A stretch of DNA of 64,000 nt from Neoconidiobolus thromboides FSU 785 (GCA_025603075.1 MU626272.1:1-64000), one strand, 5' to 3'; numbered from the stretch's first letter, positions 23,184-35,789 are shown. The notes: generated from the sequence alone by a model not told the origin. Program-made: numbers and translations.

Positions 23184-24648
23184 CCTGGTTATTTATATTA
23201 ATAAAGCAGTTTTTGTTTATTGAAGCAATAGCTTTCTGCTAAGGTAGTTAGCAACAATTAAGGATAAAATGGATTTGTAGTAAGTTTAAGTATTGGCTAT
23301 TCAATTGATTATATTGAAATAAATTAAAAGTATTACGATTTTTCAGAAATAAAACTAAACTCTAATTCATAAAAACCAAAGTTTTAAACAAAGTAATAGT
23401 TATGTATGCTTTGAATTCCACTTTTTAAATGATCTGAAATCTATGATTTAAGCTTAGATTTGGAAATAAATTGGTCCTAAATTTAAATAGAATAAACCAT
23501 CTATGTTTTCACGGATCCTAGTGACTAAAAATAGTAAGACCCTAGTAAACCATAATTATACAAATGAAAATATAGATAAATGGTAACAATTGATATTAAA
23601 TTAGAATTTCAATATTTATATATGTAATATATTATAATCCTTATTATATTAATAATAATATGTTTTATTATTTACTATAATACTAATACATGAATAAAAT
23701 AAATTTAATGAATAGCTTGTTAAAATAAACAAAACATGAAACTACATCCAATTAATTTAGTAGTTTTAATTTACTTAAACATGATAGGATCTTTTTTTAT
23801 GAGGCAGTTTTAAAGCAATAAATCAAACTTTAGAAACTTCTAGAAATCGCAGATGATATGCTGCCTCCTTGTTAAAATTGACCTCTTTGCTCAACCCCTA
23901 AAGCTTTTTAATTAACTGAAATTGCATTATAAAAGTACCAATATTACCAACTTTAATGAGTTTTCAATCTGAAAATTATAGTAATCTCGATGTATCTCAA
24001 CAGCTTAATCATTACTTAACATAATTAAAAATAGCCCAATAATAGTGTCAAACAGACAAATACCATAAAAAGCTCCTTTTTTAACAGGTTGAATTGCTTT
24101 AAGAACTAAGTAAAAAAATAATAATAAATTGCTCAAAATCGAGATCTGACTAACAAATCTAACATTTGTAAAATCTTTAATTCAAAGATGATTTCATCAA
24201 ATAGTCATTCCAATTTCAAGGCTCAGTTATATATTCAAATTGAAGTTAAAAAGTATTATGATTCTGTTTATTTGATTTAAAATGACAACTTTATGCTTGT
24301 TAGCTAAGAGTATTACTTTATGATATTTAATTTGACTATCTACTAAATACGAAGTTGATTTCCCAAACATATTTAATATAACTTAATTAGAAACACAAAG
24401 TATATAAAGCGATAACAACTAAACCTACCAACTTTTTAAATTATTCCACTGATTTTGAAAATAATTGACTTTATGGGTTAATTTTTGTAATTTTGTTTGA
24501 TATAATACTTTAGTAAAGTAGTTTTCTAGTGTTAAAACAAAACAACAGTTAGGTATTTTTATAGAGTATGATTAAATTAATATTCTGCTTTTATTTAAAC
24601 TTTATATAAAATTTTTTGGCTTAATTTTATTATAATATTTAAAGAAAT

Positions 24649-24748
24649 GAAGACGTTTTTTTGGTTTCATTATCTTTCCATTTTCTAAGCACTGTTTGAG
24701 TGAAAAGATTGTTAGTGAGATTCTTGAACAAAAAAATACATTTCCATA
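24649..24748 (-). repeat. MITE-like element, copy 3
   Basis: Runs from TGAAGACGTTTTTTTGG to AAATACATTTCCATA. Both ends are degenerate; the TTAGTGAGATTCTTGAAC interior marks the family. Confidence 0.75.
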
Positions 24749-25248
24749 TAGTTGCTATTAAATTTAGATATAAAATATTAGTAAAAACAATGGTAACAAA
24801 ATTGATAAGTTAGACTGTAGAAATGTATAGTATATAAAAAGCTCTTTTTCCTAAATATGTTCAGTGTGTAAATATTGAAAATTCAATTCTTAAAAATGTA
24901 AAATAATTAGCATTTTTTATTTAAATTATTATTTTTATTTATAATTTTGTCTTTTTTAGACTTGAAGATAAAAATCTACTGTGTTCTGTTAAATATAAAA
25001 GACTCAACTCTTAAAATTTGGGGATATAAAGCTCAAATATAAGTATTTTGATTCAAGTGTATCTCATTTTGTATCAAAATGAGTTATATTTCATGGGTCT
25101 AATTACATTTCATATAACCATCCAGACAAGAATCATTATGCTAAGAATCTCATGTGAAAGGAATAACTACCCCAGAGCTTGTTTGTTTTCCTTTTCATTT
25201 ATAATTAAATTATTGTCTTCCAATCACATTTTTGTCAATATATGAGGA

Positions 25249-25350
25249 TATGAGGATGTATCTTTTTGTTTGAGAATTTTATTAGCAGTTTTTCCCTTAG
25301 ATAACGCTAAAAAAGAGAAAAAGCAATGAAACCAAAAAAACATCCTCATA
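25249..25350 (+). repeat. MITE-like element, copy 4
   Basis: Plus orientation with good terminal repeats: TATGAGGATGTATC at the left and AAAAACATCCTCATA at the right, which pair as inverted repeats. Confidence 0.85.
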
Positions 25351-25481
25351 TGACCAATTAAATTTAAAGCTTAAAATTAAATAAGAGAATTTAAAAGATT
25401 TGTTTTATTGTTTTATTTTTTATTAAAATAAAAACAAAATACAGGCTTTTATAATTACTTGGAATTTTTAAAATTCTTAAT

Positions 25482-25580
25482 TTGGGGATGTTCTTGATTT
25501 TATTATTTTTTTCATTTTTTAAGTATTATTCAAGGGAAAAACTGTTAGTAAAATTCTTAAACAAAACATACATTCTTATA
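25482..25580 (-). repeat. MITE-like element, copy 5
   Basis: Minus orientation. Begins TTGGGGATGTTCTTG and ends CATACATTCTTATA; contains TTAGTAAAATTCTTAAAC. Moderately diverged. Confidence 0.75.
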
Positions 25581-26550
25581 TAATAAGAAGAAACACACTA
25601 TATAAACATTATAATTCATATATTCATTTTAATAACTGTTTATAATAACTATTTATAATAACTGAAAGTTTATGGAATTTTATAATAAAGATGATACATA
25701 ATAAATATTCTAATATTTTAAGAAATAAACCAGTAACTAAGATTTTTTAAATATATATTAAGTGATTTTAAAAATGCAGCAAAAAAAACAAGTTTGTATA
25801 ATACATGTGCTTAGTATACAGTTGAAAAGTTATTTAGAAACAAAATACACAACAATAAAAAATAAAATAAAGGTAAAAAGATCTTTTGATAAAAAACAGA
25901 TACAATTTTTAAAAAGTATATAAGAAATACAGATATAAAATAATAATAAAGATATAAATATCGAAAAATGTTTATATTGTATTAAATATAATAGTAGATT
26001 ATACTATTATCGAGTATTCTATAAATTAAAAAGTTGTAATAATAAGTAAAAACTATTGTTATATTGCTTATATTACGTAGGGATATTAGAGATGAATTTT
26101 AAAATTTTTTCGTTTACTTTAAATAACCTTTTTTAAAATTATTAATAGCTTGTATTTAACGCTATAGTTTGGTAAGTATTTACATTAGCTGCTACAATAA
26201 CCTTTGGCTATATTTAATCGCATTTTACCCTATAGTATATGAATACTGCTAGACTATATTACTTTTTGTTAGATATTTTTTATCTAATAAACCTAAAGTT
26301 AATACACTTAGACTGGATATTATTATTAATGTATTAAAAACTACAATCAATTAAAATTTCAAACATGTTTATTTTAAACTTTATAGTCTATGGAATATAG
26401 CTATATTAAAACGAATTAATTTTAATAGTAAAGTTGATAACGTAAAAAAAAGCAAAAATGTGCACATGGTTAGAAAGCTGCCCGACAGATAGAGTAGTCA
26501 AATTTAATAACTTCTTATCAAACCATTCGAATTTCATTTCTCTTATTTTT

Positions 26551-27866
26551 CTACTTGCGAAACATCTTACTTAGTTTTTCTTTAATATACCAGATAGATC
26601 TGGTAATTCCTGCTGTAAATAAACCTTTTACAGATTGAGTTAATGCTGACTCTTTTACAATATTAGATAGTGCTAAAGTAATTATTTAATAAAAATTGAG
26701 TATAAGCTTTAACCAAATATACCTTGTTCAGTAGCTTTTTTCATATCGGAAGAGCGTTTATATTCGACTAATTTGTTTTAGCTTGGGAATATCGTACTAT
26801 AAATAAAAATTTACCTTCAGTATTCATTGGAGCACGGGTGGCGATAATATATTCATTCTTTAGGACTTTTCTCAATTTTACTGGCAATTTTTTGGCAATT
26901 TTATTTGTCATTTCATCATCATAAACTTGCTAATCAATTTTTTTTAGAACTTTTTGTTCTTTATATTATATAGTCTTACCTCTATTATATCCCCATTTCG
27001 ACTCAAATTAGGAAATGCGTCAATTACTGGGTGGTAAATTTCTTCTAAAAACTGATGTTGAGCTTTGACTATGTTTTGCACTTTTTTAGGATTTTCCCCA
27101 ACTATCATACGAAAGTCACCCATATAGGAGATGCTAACTAATACGGTAAAAAGCTCTTCAATTGTGAATGTTTTTGGTAACATTAATAAGGAAGCTCTTA
27201 AAGCATGAGAGCGATTAATTTGGTTTGCAATTTTAACATGGGGGTCGTCTTTTAGTATCTTTAATGGCTTTTGCATCCTACCTGCAAGATAAAGCGTATC
27301 CCAATGTACCAAATCATTGACTAATTTTTCTATCGATATTACTCCGTACTTTACTTTTAGATTTCCTATTTTACAATAGGGATTGTAATATATCCCTGCT
27401 CCAAAATTATCTTGAACCATTGAAACGAAACCACTACCTAACTTACTCATTCCTGAATAATGATGGCGATTTTTTCTGAAATTCTCAGAGTGCCAATGTG
27501 CGGGATGAGTTACTCCAAATATTAAATCAACTTGTGGTAAGTCCTAAAAAAGCTTTAGAGCTACATTAAGTATTATGCTGTAAATTTACATTTGATGAGT
27601 AACCCAGTTGTTTAAATACACCAGAACCATAACCACAAGCAAACCTTATTGGAGCATCAAAATGAGAAAGTATAGTATCTAGTTCTGAGTTGACTTCAAG
27701 TTTAACATCTTTTTTGGTACTGTTGAATCGAATGAAGCCTACTTTTTGGAACTCATAAGTGGAAGTTAAAATGGGAGTTTTGGTTATTGAGATTAATTTC
27801 TAGTTAATTGTTTAATACAACTACTTATACATATAAATGTTTGTTTACTTTAAAAGCTAAATTCAT
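26551..27866 (-). CDS. tam41: Tam41, mitochondrial CDP-diacylglycerol synthase
   Basis: Six minus-strand exons (27866-27849, 27799-27590, 27543-26980, 26929-26815, 26767-26723, 26672-26551) join to 357 aa; the first exon is only 18 nt. Landmarks: CGYGSGVFKQ at 61-70, VDLIFGV at 81-87 with its metal-binding Asp, NRHHYSG, the long WDTLYLAGRMQKPL segment, and a basic C-terminus (SIWYIKEKLSKMFRK). Tam41 converts phosphatidic acid and CTP to CDP-diacylglycerol on the matrix side of the inner membrane, the first committed step to cardiolipin. Yeast Tam41 is 385 aa, so the length fits. No strong presequence is obvious in the 5' end I built. Confidence 0.93.
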
Positions 27867-28370
27867 TATTAAAAAAGTGTAAACTATAATTTCAATTTGA
27901 CACTTTTGATCTTTTAATGAATCTAGTAAATTGGGTTAGTCACGTCATTATTGTTATGGGATTATTTTACAATTCTTAAGGGTAATTGATCTAAATTTAG
28001 CTATAATTATGCATGGATTTACTTATTAAGAATAAATGATTACTATTATTAAATTTTAATAGCAACATATTAATAAAATATTTAAATACAGTGTAGTCTG
28101 TACATGGGGACTATTAAGTATTTTATATATTACTATTGATAATAACCTTATATCCGCTGTACTAATAAAAAAGAATTAAACTATTGTTGCTCAAATGATG
28201 TTGCCTTCTATTATTTTAATAACTTTGGTTATTAAGAATAGTTATTTCAGTTACAAATATATATTTTAAGAAAAAAAACCATTTTAAACAAATAGTAGTA
28301 TAGTTTTAATACTATTATTATTTCATTAATCAAACCAAAAAAACTTGCATAGTAACAAAATTTTACTTCT
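27867..28370. other. Intergenic, adenosine kinase 3' end to Tam41
   Basis: About 500 bp of AT-rich spacer between two codirectional minus-strand genes; nothing coding seen. It should contain the Tam41 promoter and the adenosine kinase polyadenylation site. Confidence 0.6.
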
Positions 28371-29558
28371 TTAATTAGAAGGAGGGATGAGTTCACCTTC
28401 AGGGTAGAAAGAACCAGGTTGGCGAATAATTACACCAGCTAACCAGTGACCAGTGTGAACGCAGCGCTCAACTGAAGCACCTTGTACATACTGGGAAATG
28501 AAACCACCAACAAAAGCATCACCAGCACCATTAGTGTCGTTAATTTCTTTTGGATCAATTTCATTGATAGGAAATTCTTTAACTTGTCCATTTTCAACTA
28601 CAATGGTTGGTTTAGTACCTTGAGTAAACACAACTAATCTAGGTCTTGATTTGTTTTCTTTTGGCAAGTTAGCAATCTTTAAAGCGATTTCTTTAATATC
28701 TTCGGTTTCATAACCGTGGGATTGAGAGTAGGCAAGGGCTTCAGTTTCGTTACCGAAGATGATATCCCAATATGGAGAAACAGCATCCATATTGTCTTTA
28801 AAGAATTGAGATAAAAAGGGGGCAGATAAATTCATAGCATATACCTTATTGTTTTCGTTAGCATGTTTAGCAACCTTGAGGATGGACTCAATAGAAACAG
28901 TTAAAAAGAAACCAGCATTATAAAAAAATTTGGCTTTTTCAACATAAGCCCAGTTTTCAGCTTTTTCCAAATGAGAAACTTTATAGTTATTAGCAGCAGA
29001 TAAGTTAGCTACTAAAGAACGATTGTGACCATTAATAAGAGTAGCACAGGTACCAGTTGGAATGGTTTCATCAATGTAATAATTTGGATGTAAACCATCT
29101 CTTTCAGCTGCTTGCTTTAAAGTTTCGGCAAACTTATCATTTGAAACGCAACCTATGAAGTTAACACTATTTGGAGGTAAAAGACGCTAAAATATTGTAA
29201 ATCTTAAATAAAATAGTGAAAATGATTTAGATTACTTGAGCTCCACGGCATGTGTTTTGAGTAGCTCCACCAGCAATACAATAAGAGCCTTCCATTTCAG
29301 CCACCTCTTTGTAGCTTTAATGAAGTAAATAAACATAAATTAAATGACGAAATAATCTTACAGTGGGGCATGCTTGTCTTCGGCGAGGATGGCGTCGTTA
29401 GCTTTAAGATCATATCTAAGCTTTATTAAAACTAGTTTCATTTATAAATAATAAATGTCTTACTTTGATAAAACATCTTCGCCAACAGTAGCACATATAT
29501 CAAGTAATGGATTACCCATACCTAAAATAACTCCCTCTAAGCTATTGTTTGAGGACAT
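28371..29558 (-). CDS. ado1: Adenosine kinase
   Basis: Four minus-strand exons (29558-29464, 29415-29362, 29314-29236, 29186-28371) join to 347 aa. The N-terminal LGMGNPLLDI and GGATQNTCRGAQ are the ribokinase-fold substrate and lid signatures. The C-terminal DTNGAGDAF (293-301) supplies the anion hole and catalytic base Asp299, close to human ADK Asp300. It phosphorylates adenosine to AMP using ATP in the cytosol or nucleus, salvaging adenosine from S-adenosylhomocysteine turnover. Codons are noticeably more biased to C-ending ones in places (for example the AACGACGCCATCCTCGCC stretch), suggesting strong expression. Confidence 0.97.
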
Positions 29559-29803
29559 CTTTCTGATCGTAAATATGTTAAAAAACAATTTGTAACTTTA
29601 ATAATGTTTTGAGTTTTGGTTGCTATTATTCTTGAAGTGTATGGCTTCATTCTCAAGTTTAATTGGCTAGTTAAGTTAGGTTAAGTGTAAGTTTTTAATT
29701 AGCTTTATTAAATTGTTAAGTTTCTTTAGAAAATTCCCATAATTTAATTTGAAATTACTAAACATCAGATAAGAGCAGTGGAACGAAAAATCAATTCCTA
29801 ATT

Positions 29804-30970
29804 ATGTCAACAGATAGATTAGTAATAGGTCTTGTTAAAGCATTAAGGATAATAACTTTCAATGAAACTAGATTAGCACCCAAAAGTTTGCCTTTATTAA
29901 ACAAATGGAATAGAAGTCAAAGTACGATAGCCCAAAAGCTTCTTGAAGGAAAAGAAAATAGTATATTACACGATGTGAAGCTAGATATTGATGTAAAGGG
30001 ATTGCAATATAATTTGGTTTTGTTCAATTCTGAATCTGCGTGGTATTATTTTGAAAAAATCAAACAGAATAACAAATTACACTTAGTTACTGAAGAGAAC
30101 TTATCCGAGCTATTAAAAAGTATAAAATTCCCTGACTTTGGTCGAGCAGATGGGGTAAAAGTTCAACAAAGGATAGGGATATTATTAGAGACAATTTATT
30201 CTTTAAATTTTAAGTTAAATGAATCAGATTATCGACATTTGATAGCGATTTATGGGTTTTTGAAATTAGAAAAAGAAGTGGCTAGTTTATGGCAACAGTT
30301 AAATGATTCGGTTGTAATCCCTAGTATCTATTCCTATACTTCTTTATCTTATGCTTATTTAGAACTAAACAAACCAGACAAAGTATTTGAAATTTATGGA
30401 CAACTTCAAGCGAGTGACATTTGGCCAAATGGACAGTTTTATTTATTATTGATGAAAGCTTACAGTCAATTAAAAAATGGAGAAAAGGTGATTGAAACTT
30501 TTAATACCTATTTAGCGCTATATGAAAGCGAAGATATACAAAAAGGTGATAAGGTATCATCTCAAGCTTATAGGAAGTTTTTTTCGTGTATTGAGAAATG
30601 CAATGCTGGCTATTCAGAGGAAATGCAAAGGTATTTTAATTTAATGGTGCAAAGTGGTATTACCCCTTTAGAAATTCATTTTAAAATTATCATGGGGTAC
30701 CATTTAGATCAGGGTAACCTTTTAGAAGGAATAAACTGGTTTGATAAAATGACTGAGTTTGAAATTGAGCCTAGGATGGGGAACTATATTCGTCATTTAA
30801 TAGCACATAGAAGAACACCGTTTATTGAGTTATTTTGTAAAAACCTTAGTCAAGCTCAATTAAGTTCTATTTTGAATCATTTAAATGATCGATTAGGTTT
30901 TGCGCAAGAGGTTAGGGAGCAAAAAAAAATAGAAAAAGTAATTAAAAGAGTGATTAAATTTTTAGAATAA
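29804..30970 (+). CDS. Mitochondrial PPR-type protein
   Basis: A single-exon gene of 388 aa. The N-terminus (first 45 residues) is basic and Ser/Leu-rich (LVKALRIITF, LNKWNRSQST), fitting a mitochondrial presequence. From about 145 to 345 there are repeated 35-residue helical pairs such as IYSYTSLSYAYLELNKPDKV, NGQFYLLLMKAYSQLKNGEK and THPLEIHFKI-like units, the pentatricopeptide pattern. PPR proteins bind organellar RNA for processing, stability or translation; the target is not deducible. It is divergent from adenosine kinase with a 245-bp shared promoter region. Confidence 0.8.
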   Translation: MSTDRLVIGLVKALRIITFNETRLAPKSLPLLNKWNRSQSTIAQKLLEGKENSILHDVKLDIDVKGLQYNLVLFNSESAWYYFEKIKQNNKLHLVTEENLSELLKSIKFPDFGRADGVKVQQRIGILLETIYSLNFKLNESDYRHLIAIYGFLKLEKEVASLWQQLNDSVVIPSIYSYTSLSYAYLELNKPDKVFEIYGQLQASDIWPNGQFYLLLMKAYSQLKNGEKVIETFNTYLALYESEDIQKGDKVSSQAYRKFFSCIEKCNAGYSEEMQRYFNLMVQSGITPLEIHFKIIMGYHLDQGNLLEGINWFDKMTEFEIEPRMGNYIRHLIAHRRTPFIELFCKNLSQAQLSSILNHLNDRLGFAQEVREQKKIEKVIKRVIKFLE

Positions 30971-31294
30971 AGATTTAAAAGTAGTATAGCTCTTGCTCAA
31001 TTTAAAGTTATTAGCTCTTGTTTCGAGATACTACATATTAATAGTAATAAAAAACCTTTTGATCATTCATTTGTTTACTTTTATTCCTTCTTGAATTTAA
31101 TTTATAACATAGTGTCACATATAGAGTGATGAATTATTGCTTGATATTAATATTGTTGTTTTGCTTTTAACTTACTATAGTTCATACTTTGTTCATTACT
31201 TTTAAACACTAGGCTAACTTGCGCCAATTAAAGCTCGAAACTCCAACTCAAAACTCAAAATATCTTTTTTTTAAATTTAAATTTTTTTTACAAA
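30971..31294. other. Intergenic, PPR gene to prefoldin 6
   Basis: 324 bp of spacer between two plus-strand genes; nothing coding seen. Confidence 0.55.
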
Positions 31295-31857
31295 ATGTCA
31301 GCTATTGCTAAACAGTTAGAACTTGAGTCTCAAAACTTCCAATCTTTACAAAAAGGTAGTAACTAAATCATCGCTCCAAGCCGACTTATTTAATAAATAT
31401 TATAGAATTCAATCAAGCTTTAGACTCAAGAACTAAACTAGAGTCACAACTTAGAGAAAATAAAGCTGTAGAAGAAGTAATATCTTTATGTAAAAAAATA
31501 ATTGAGTACTAAATAAGATACTAGGAATTTAAACATTTAGAAGATGATGCGGATATTTTCAAATTAATAGGCCCAGTTTTGGTTAAGCAAGAAAAAAACG
31601 AAGCCAAAAGCAATGTTGATAAAAGAATTCAGTTCATTCAAAGAGAAATGTAAGTTTAAAGTCTTCATTGTATTGTTTTTATAGTAATTTTAATATAGAG
31701 AAAGGATCGAGGATCAGATTAAAGATTTAACTTCCAAACAGGATAAAAAAAGAGAAGAGGTGAATTTAACATTATCACTTGTTATTTTAATTTTTATCTT
31801 AATTTTTAGATTATAAAACTACAAACTAGTTATCAAGCTGAACAAACTAAAGCTTAG
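31295..31857 (+). CDS. yke2: Prefoldin subunit 6 (beta type)
   Basis: Five exons (31295-31355, 31406-31476, 31525-31649, 31699-31759, 31810-31857) give 121 aa, typical for the family. Two long coiled-coil helices flank the conserved hairpin DADIFKLIGPVLVKQEK, followed by KRIQFIQRE and IEDQIKDL. This is a beta-type subunit of the hexameric prefoldin co-chaperone that hands actin and tubulin to CCT in the cytosol. All introns are 48-50 nt and no stop interrupts the joined frame. Confidence 0.93.
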
Positions 31858-32238
31858 GTTTAATTAGATTAATAAATTACTTTACAATTATATTTGTTTC
31901 AATGGATTGAGCGTTTCAGTTTTAAGTTACTAAGTTGATTAAGATAATTTACAGAATCGAAATAGATGTTAACCTAATGATATTTTTTTATAAAATAAAT
32001 GAGGTATTTTACATTTATTTCGGATTGCTTGCATTAGTTTTACATTTTCATATATACCAAAGCTACCAAATACAAAACAAACAAAACCAATGTTTCTTAA
32101 GTTCAAAGTTAATAAAAGGAAATGTTATATTAGATAATGCCTGTCCCTCATTTGTTCAAATTTTATTAATTTCATTTGTTCTTGACAAAAACTTTGGTTA
32201 TCCATAAACAGTTCTGTTTTAGCTTATTGCCATAAAAA
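31858..32238. other. Intergenic, convergent prefoldin and EMC5 ends
   Basis: 381 bp between two 3' ends. A 90-codon plus-strand frame (31935-32207) crosses it, but its peptide is an Ile/Phe/Tyr-rich product of AT bias with no family features, so I do not call it a gene. Confidence 0.55.
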
Positions 32239-32710
32239 TCATTTCATGTTCGTAGTTAAAATACTCTTTTTACCACGACGATGGAAGGTCATAAATGAAG
32301 GGGCGTTATCCACTTGTTCGATTTTACTATAAAATAACAATAAGTTAAAGTTTGAAATAGGTTTAGCTTTTTACATTTGTGGAGCATAATAGCTGAGTAT
32401 AATAGGTTTTAATGGAAGTGACAAATAACATAAACTTATCATACATAGCAATAAGCCTATCAAAGACTCTAATATAATCTATAAAATTAATAAAAATTGA
32501 TAGTAATCATGATATAAGTTACATCTGTAGGTAAGCTAGCCTCTACCTTTGAGGTTGCTTTCAAATAAGTTAAATCTACGGAATCATTAATAGTGAAAAT
32601 AAGCTAGAAAAAAGTCTCTTACGTTGTATGGAGGAGTACAATGAATGTATGATTCCTATTAATCCTAGAACTAAAAACACTTTCCCTTGGTAGCCTAATG
32701 ATTCTCTCAT
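32239..32710 (-). CDS. emc5: ER membrane protein complex subunit 5 (EMC5/MMGT-like)
   Basis: Four minus-strand exons (32710-32623, 32575-32523, 32478-32375, 32326-32239) give 110 aa. Two membrane helices are clear: KVFLVLGLIGIIHSLYSSIQ near the start, and ESLIGLLLCMISLCYLSLP later. The EMC5 pattern (helix, short lumenal loop, helix, then a conserved D-x-PSFMTFHRRG cytosolic tail) is complete. The EMC inserts tail-anchored and multipass proteins into the ER membrane. I chose the ATG at 32710 because homologues begin just before the first helix; an in-frame ATG at 32776 would add 22 residues. Confidence 0.88.
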
Positions 32711-33506
32711 GATAGTAAATTTTATATTGATTGGATTTTGATTATTTATAAAAATGAACCACGTTCTACAATTCAAAATTGCAAATGTTTTGGGCAGAAC
32801 AAAATTACTAATTTTTTTAAAAAAACAAGTAACAATAGATCAAGAAGATACAAAAAAAGAGCAAACGCTCTCATTAATTAGCAAAGTATGCTATTCTACA
32901 TTATTTTTTCGTTAATTTTACATCTATATAGCTTCTTTTTAACTTGGTATATTGCTGATGACTTCCTAGTATTTAGGAGTATTCCCATATCATTATCAAA
33001 CACCAAAATGCATTTTATTGGCTTAAAATAAACAAATATTTCAATAGAGACTTTGGGGCTTGACTGGATATTATTGGTTGATTTAATATTGAGTTTCTTT
33101 TCAATTTCAAAATTGAACTCTATTTTTTCAAGCTTTACTAATTGACCTATAATTTTAATGTATATTAAATGTTATTGGCAAAAGTTAAATATACCAAGAC
33201 TCTATTTGAAAGTTTTATTTTTATTGTAACGCGTTCAAAATGATACTACGTCATAACTGGTAAAAACATTAAATAAGTTGCTAATTCTTTCCAGTTATAG
33301 AAGTTTTGAATCAAGGATGAGTGAAGAAAGCTTTTAAATTTTCAAAAAAAGTTTTAATATAAAGCTCCCATAGGAAAATGTTTTAAATAGATGATTGGAT
33401 TATGATGATATTCTAATTGAAATTAATAAGACAAAGATATAAAAGAAGCTTCATAAGAAAATTTGAATTTTTTTTATTTACTTTATAATTTTACAAATTT
33501 GATAAA
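32711..33506. other. Intergenic, divergent EMC5 and HMG-like genes
   Basis: About 800 bp shared upstream region; no gene, repeat copy or RNA gene seen. It should hold both promoters. Confidence 0.55.
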
Positions 33507-33783
33507 ATGGCTAAAGCAACCAAAGCTACTCGTTGTAAGTATTAGAATTAAAAACTAGTTTCATTGGCTACTTCTATTTCAATATAATTTTTTTTGCTTT
33601 AACAAGACTAATAGTATAATTATAGCATCCGGACCAAAGAAACTATCTCCTTATAACAAATTCATGAAGGACCAACTTCCAAAGTACAAGGCTAACAACC
33701 CAGGCAAAAACCACAAAGACGCCTTTAAGGCTGTTGCTCAGCTCTGGAAAGACTCTCCTGAAAACCCAAAAAACAAAGCCTAA
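33507..33783 (+). CDS. YABBY/HMG-box-superfamily small protein
   Basis: Two exons (33507-33534 and 33626-33783) give only 61 aa. The second exon encodes KKLSPYNKFMKDQLPKYKA and HKDAFKAVAQLWKDSPENPK, the YABBY-type HMG-like core found in plants and many fungi. It is small, basic and probably nuclear, binding DNA non-specifically or in chromatin. The 91-nt intron is longer than the window's norm. Codon use is strikingly different from its neighbours, with frequent AAC, AAG, GCC and CTC, which suggests very high expression. The frame is complete, ending in TAA. Confidence 0.85.
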
Positions 33784-35789
33784 ATTTTACTCAAGGATAG
33801 CTAGAATCAAGAGCTTAAATTTTATTCATTCTTAGCTGTGTGTATAATAAAGTTTAACTTATAATCTCAAGTTTATGTTTAATAATAATTTTATAACATC
33901 ATAACGAGTAAAGTGTGGGATGCAAGTGTAAGTATAAAGACAAAGATAAGAATAGTGGTTTAAGTAGGTTATGTTTTATTATATTAACAAAACAGACCTT
34001 TTCCTATCTGCCCTCAAAATAAAATAGGTTAAAAAGCAGTTTAAATTGATACAAGTAACAAGTAAAGGATGGTTAAAAAGATTGCATTGAAGTCAAGCTA
34101 TAAAACCAAATTTAGTATCACTTACATGCGTTTTTGAAAAATAGCAAATAAAAGTTGAAGGTATGAAATATTTTTACAAAAGATTTTCACTTAATATTTA
34201 ATTAAAACAGTTAGAATTTTAATTATAAATAAATTGCCCTCATTATTTCAAAACTGTTTTTAAATTAACCTTATTAAAATAATATATCAAATAAAAACAT
34301 TTTTATAAAAAATAAATGATTGCATAATTTATTAATATAGTGAAATAAAGTACTGTTTAAATCATTATAATATATTTTACTATTAACTTATTCGTTTACA
34401 GTTTTAATATATTGTTGAGTCAACAAAATAAACTATATTCTAATTGGGGTTTCTTTATTAAATTCAGCACCCACCGTCACACTTTTGGTTCTTTTCAATA
34501 TACTTATTGACCCTTTTAGCATAAACTATTATAGTTTATTAAATACTTATCGGTTCAAGGGTACTGGTCAACCTCTCCTCCTTTAAGACCTCCCTTTTTT
34601 ATCGATTTTGACTATCCTTGTAGTTTCTGTAGTATTTTTTATCCAAGGATTGTATCTCTGAATGATCTTTTTAGATGGGAGTAGATCTTAATAAAACTTT
34701 TTTATAGGTCTTTTCTTGCCCCTTCAGAAGAAATTTTTTTCAGTTTAGTGCTTAAATTGCGCCCTTCTTTACAAGAATTAGTTTCACTTTAAATTTATTC
34801 TATTTTAATTTTTACTAAAAAAAGAGTTGTCAGTACAAGACAACCTTAGGCTAAAAAAACAACTTCCATGTTTTATCTCTTTTAGTAGTATTCTGTTTCA
34901 AATATGATCCCTCTATATATAAATAAGATAAATTATTTTATATATAGCTGGTTTATGTTATTCTAATTTTTTATAAATACTTTTTATAAATATAACTTAT
35001 TGCTAGCTATAAAGTCATATAATTATACTTCTATGTAATATCCTGATTAGATCCTATGACTTAATATGAATAAATTTCAAGGTACAAAAAGCCTAAATAT
35101 AGGACCATATATCAAGTTTAACTAAAGGATAGTTTTACAAACAAGTTTTAAATAAAAGTTAACATTAATAGATAGTCCTTTATAGTATCTATCTAAAATA
35201 CAAATGTTAAGGAAAAAGTAAAAACTCAGCTTTATGATATTTTACATTTTCAGAATATTATGTTACCATTATATTTTTGATTAGGAGAACGTTGCTTTTA
35301 ATCTAAAAGCTATGTCGTATTCATTTGTAATCATATACAGTGGTATCCCCATTGATTAATTTATGAAGTACAGTAGTAGTATTAAAGCTTTAAGCTTTTT
35401 GCTTCTATTATAGCTCAGTTATTTTTTTATATTGAGATACTGCCTCACAGTAGAGGTTATATGAAGAAAGAGGATATTAAGGAGACTTAGGGATTCTAAT
35501 ATAAGATAAAGCTAAAAAGATAGTTATGATTAAAGTGTCATTGTGAAAAAAAGTCAGATATAAAAAACTAAAATTAAACGTTGGTAAAGGGTTAGTTTTT
35601 AATAGCTTTTAAGCATAAAAGACCATTATATGATTTGAATATCACAGTTCTTTTTAAACATTGCTAATTTTGAACCTTTAATTCTTTGCTTGGATTTCAA
35701 TCAAATTCTAACTTTGATAGGACAATAAACTTATTAAATTCTAAGCAATTTAATTAAAGAGTTAAATTATTTCTTTTTTTCAAATTTAA
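33784..35789. other. Gene-poor interval before PRP22
   Basis: 2 kb without a convincing gene. A locally GC-richer patch at about 34440-34690 (including CACCCACCGTCACAC and CCTCTCCTCCTTTAAGACC) stands out but has no open frame or tRNA fold that I can see. No MITE copy was found here. Confidence 0.55.

Larger units (their letters stand above)
23184..26550. other. Long gene-poor interval upstream of white collar
   Basis: 3.4 kb of very AT-rich sequence with no convincing gene. It holds three MITE copies (24649-24748, 25249-25350, 25482-25580), two of them only 130 bp apart. A 65-codon open frame at 25048-25245 has no recognisable content and overlaps nothing real. The right half (25600-26500) is almost pure A/T. 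Confidence 0.65.

Noticed and set aside
25048-25245. 65-codon frame near MITE copies
   Set aside because: No homology signal, weak composition, ends inside repetitive sequence.
31935-32207. 90-codon plus-strand frame between prefoldin and EMC5
   Set aside because: Ile/Phe/Tyr-rich, no family motif, sits in the convergent 3' gap; typical AT-bias open frame.
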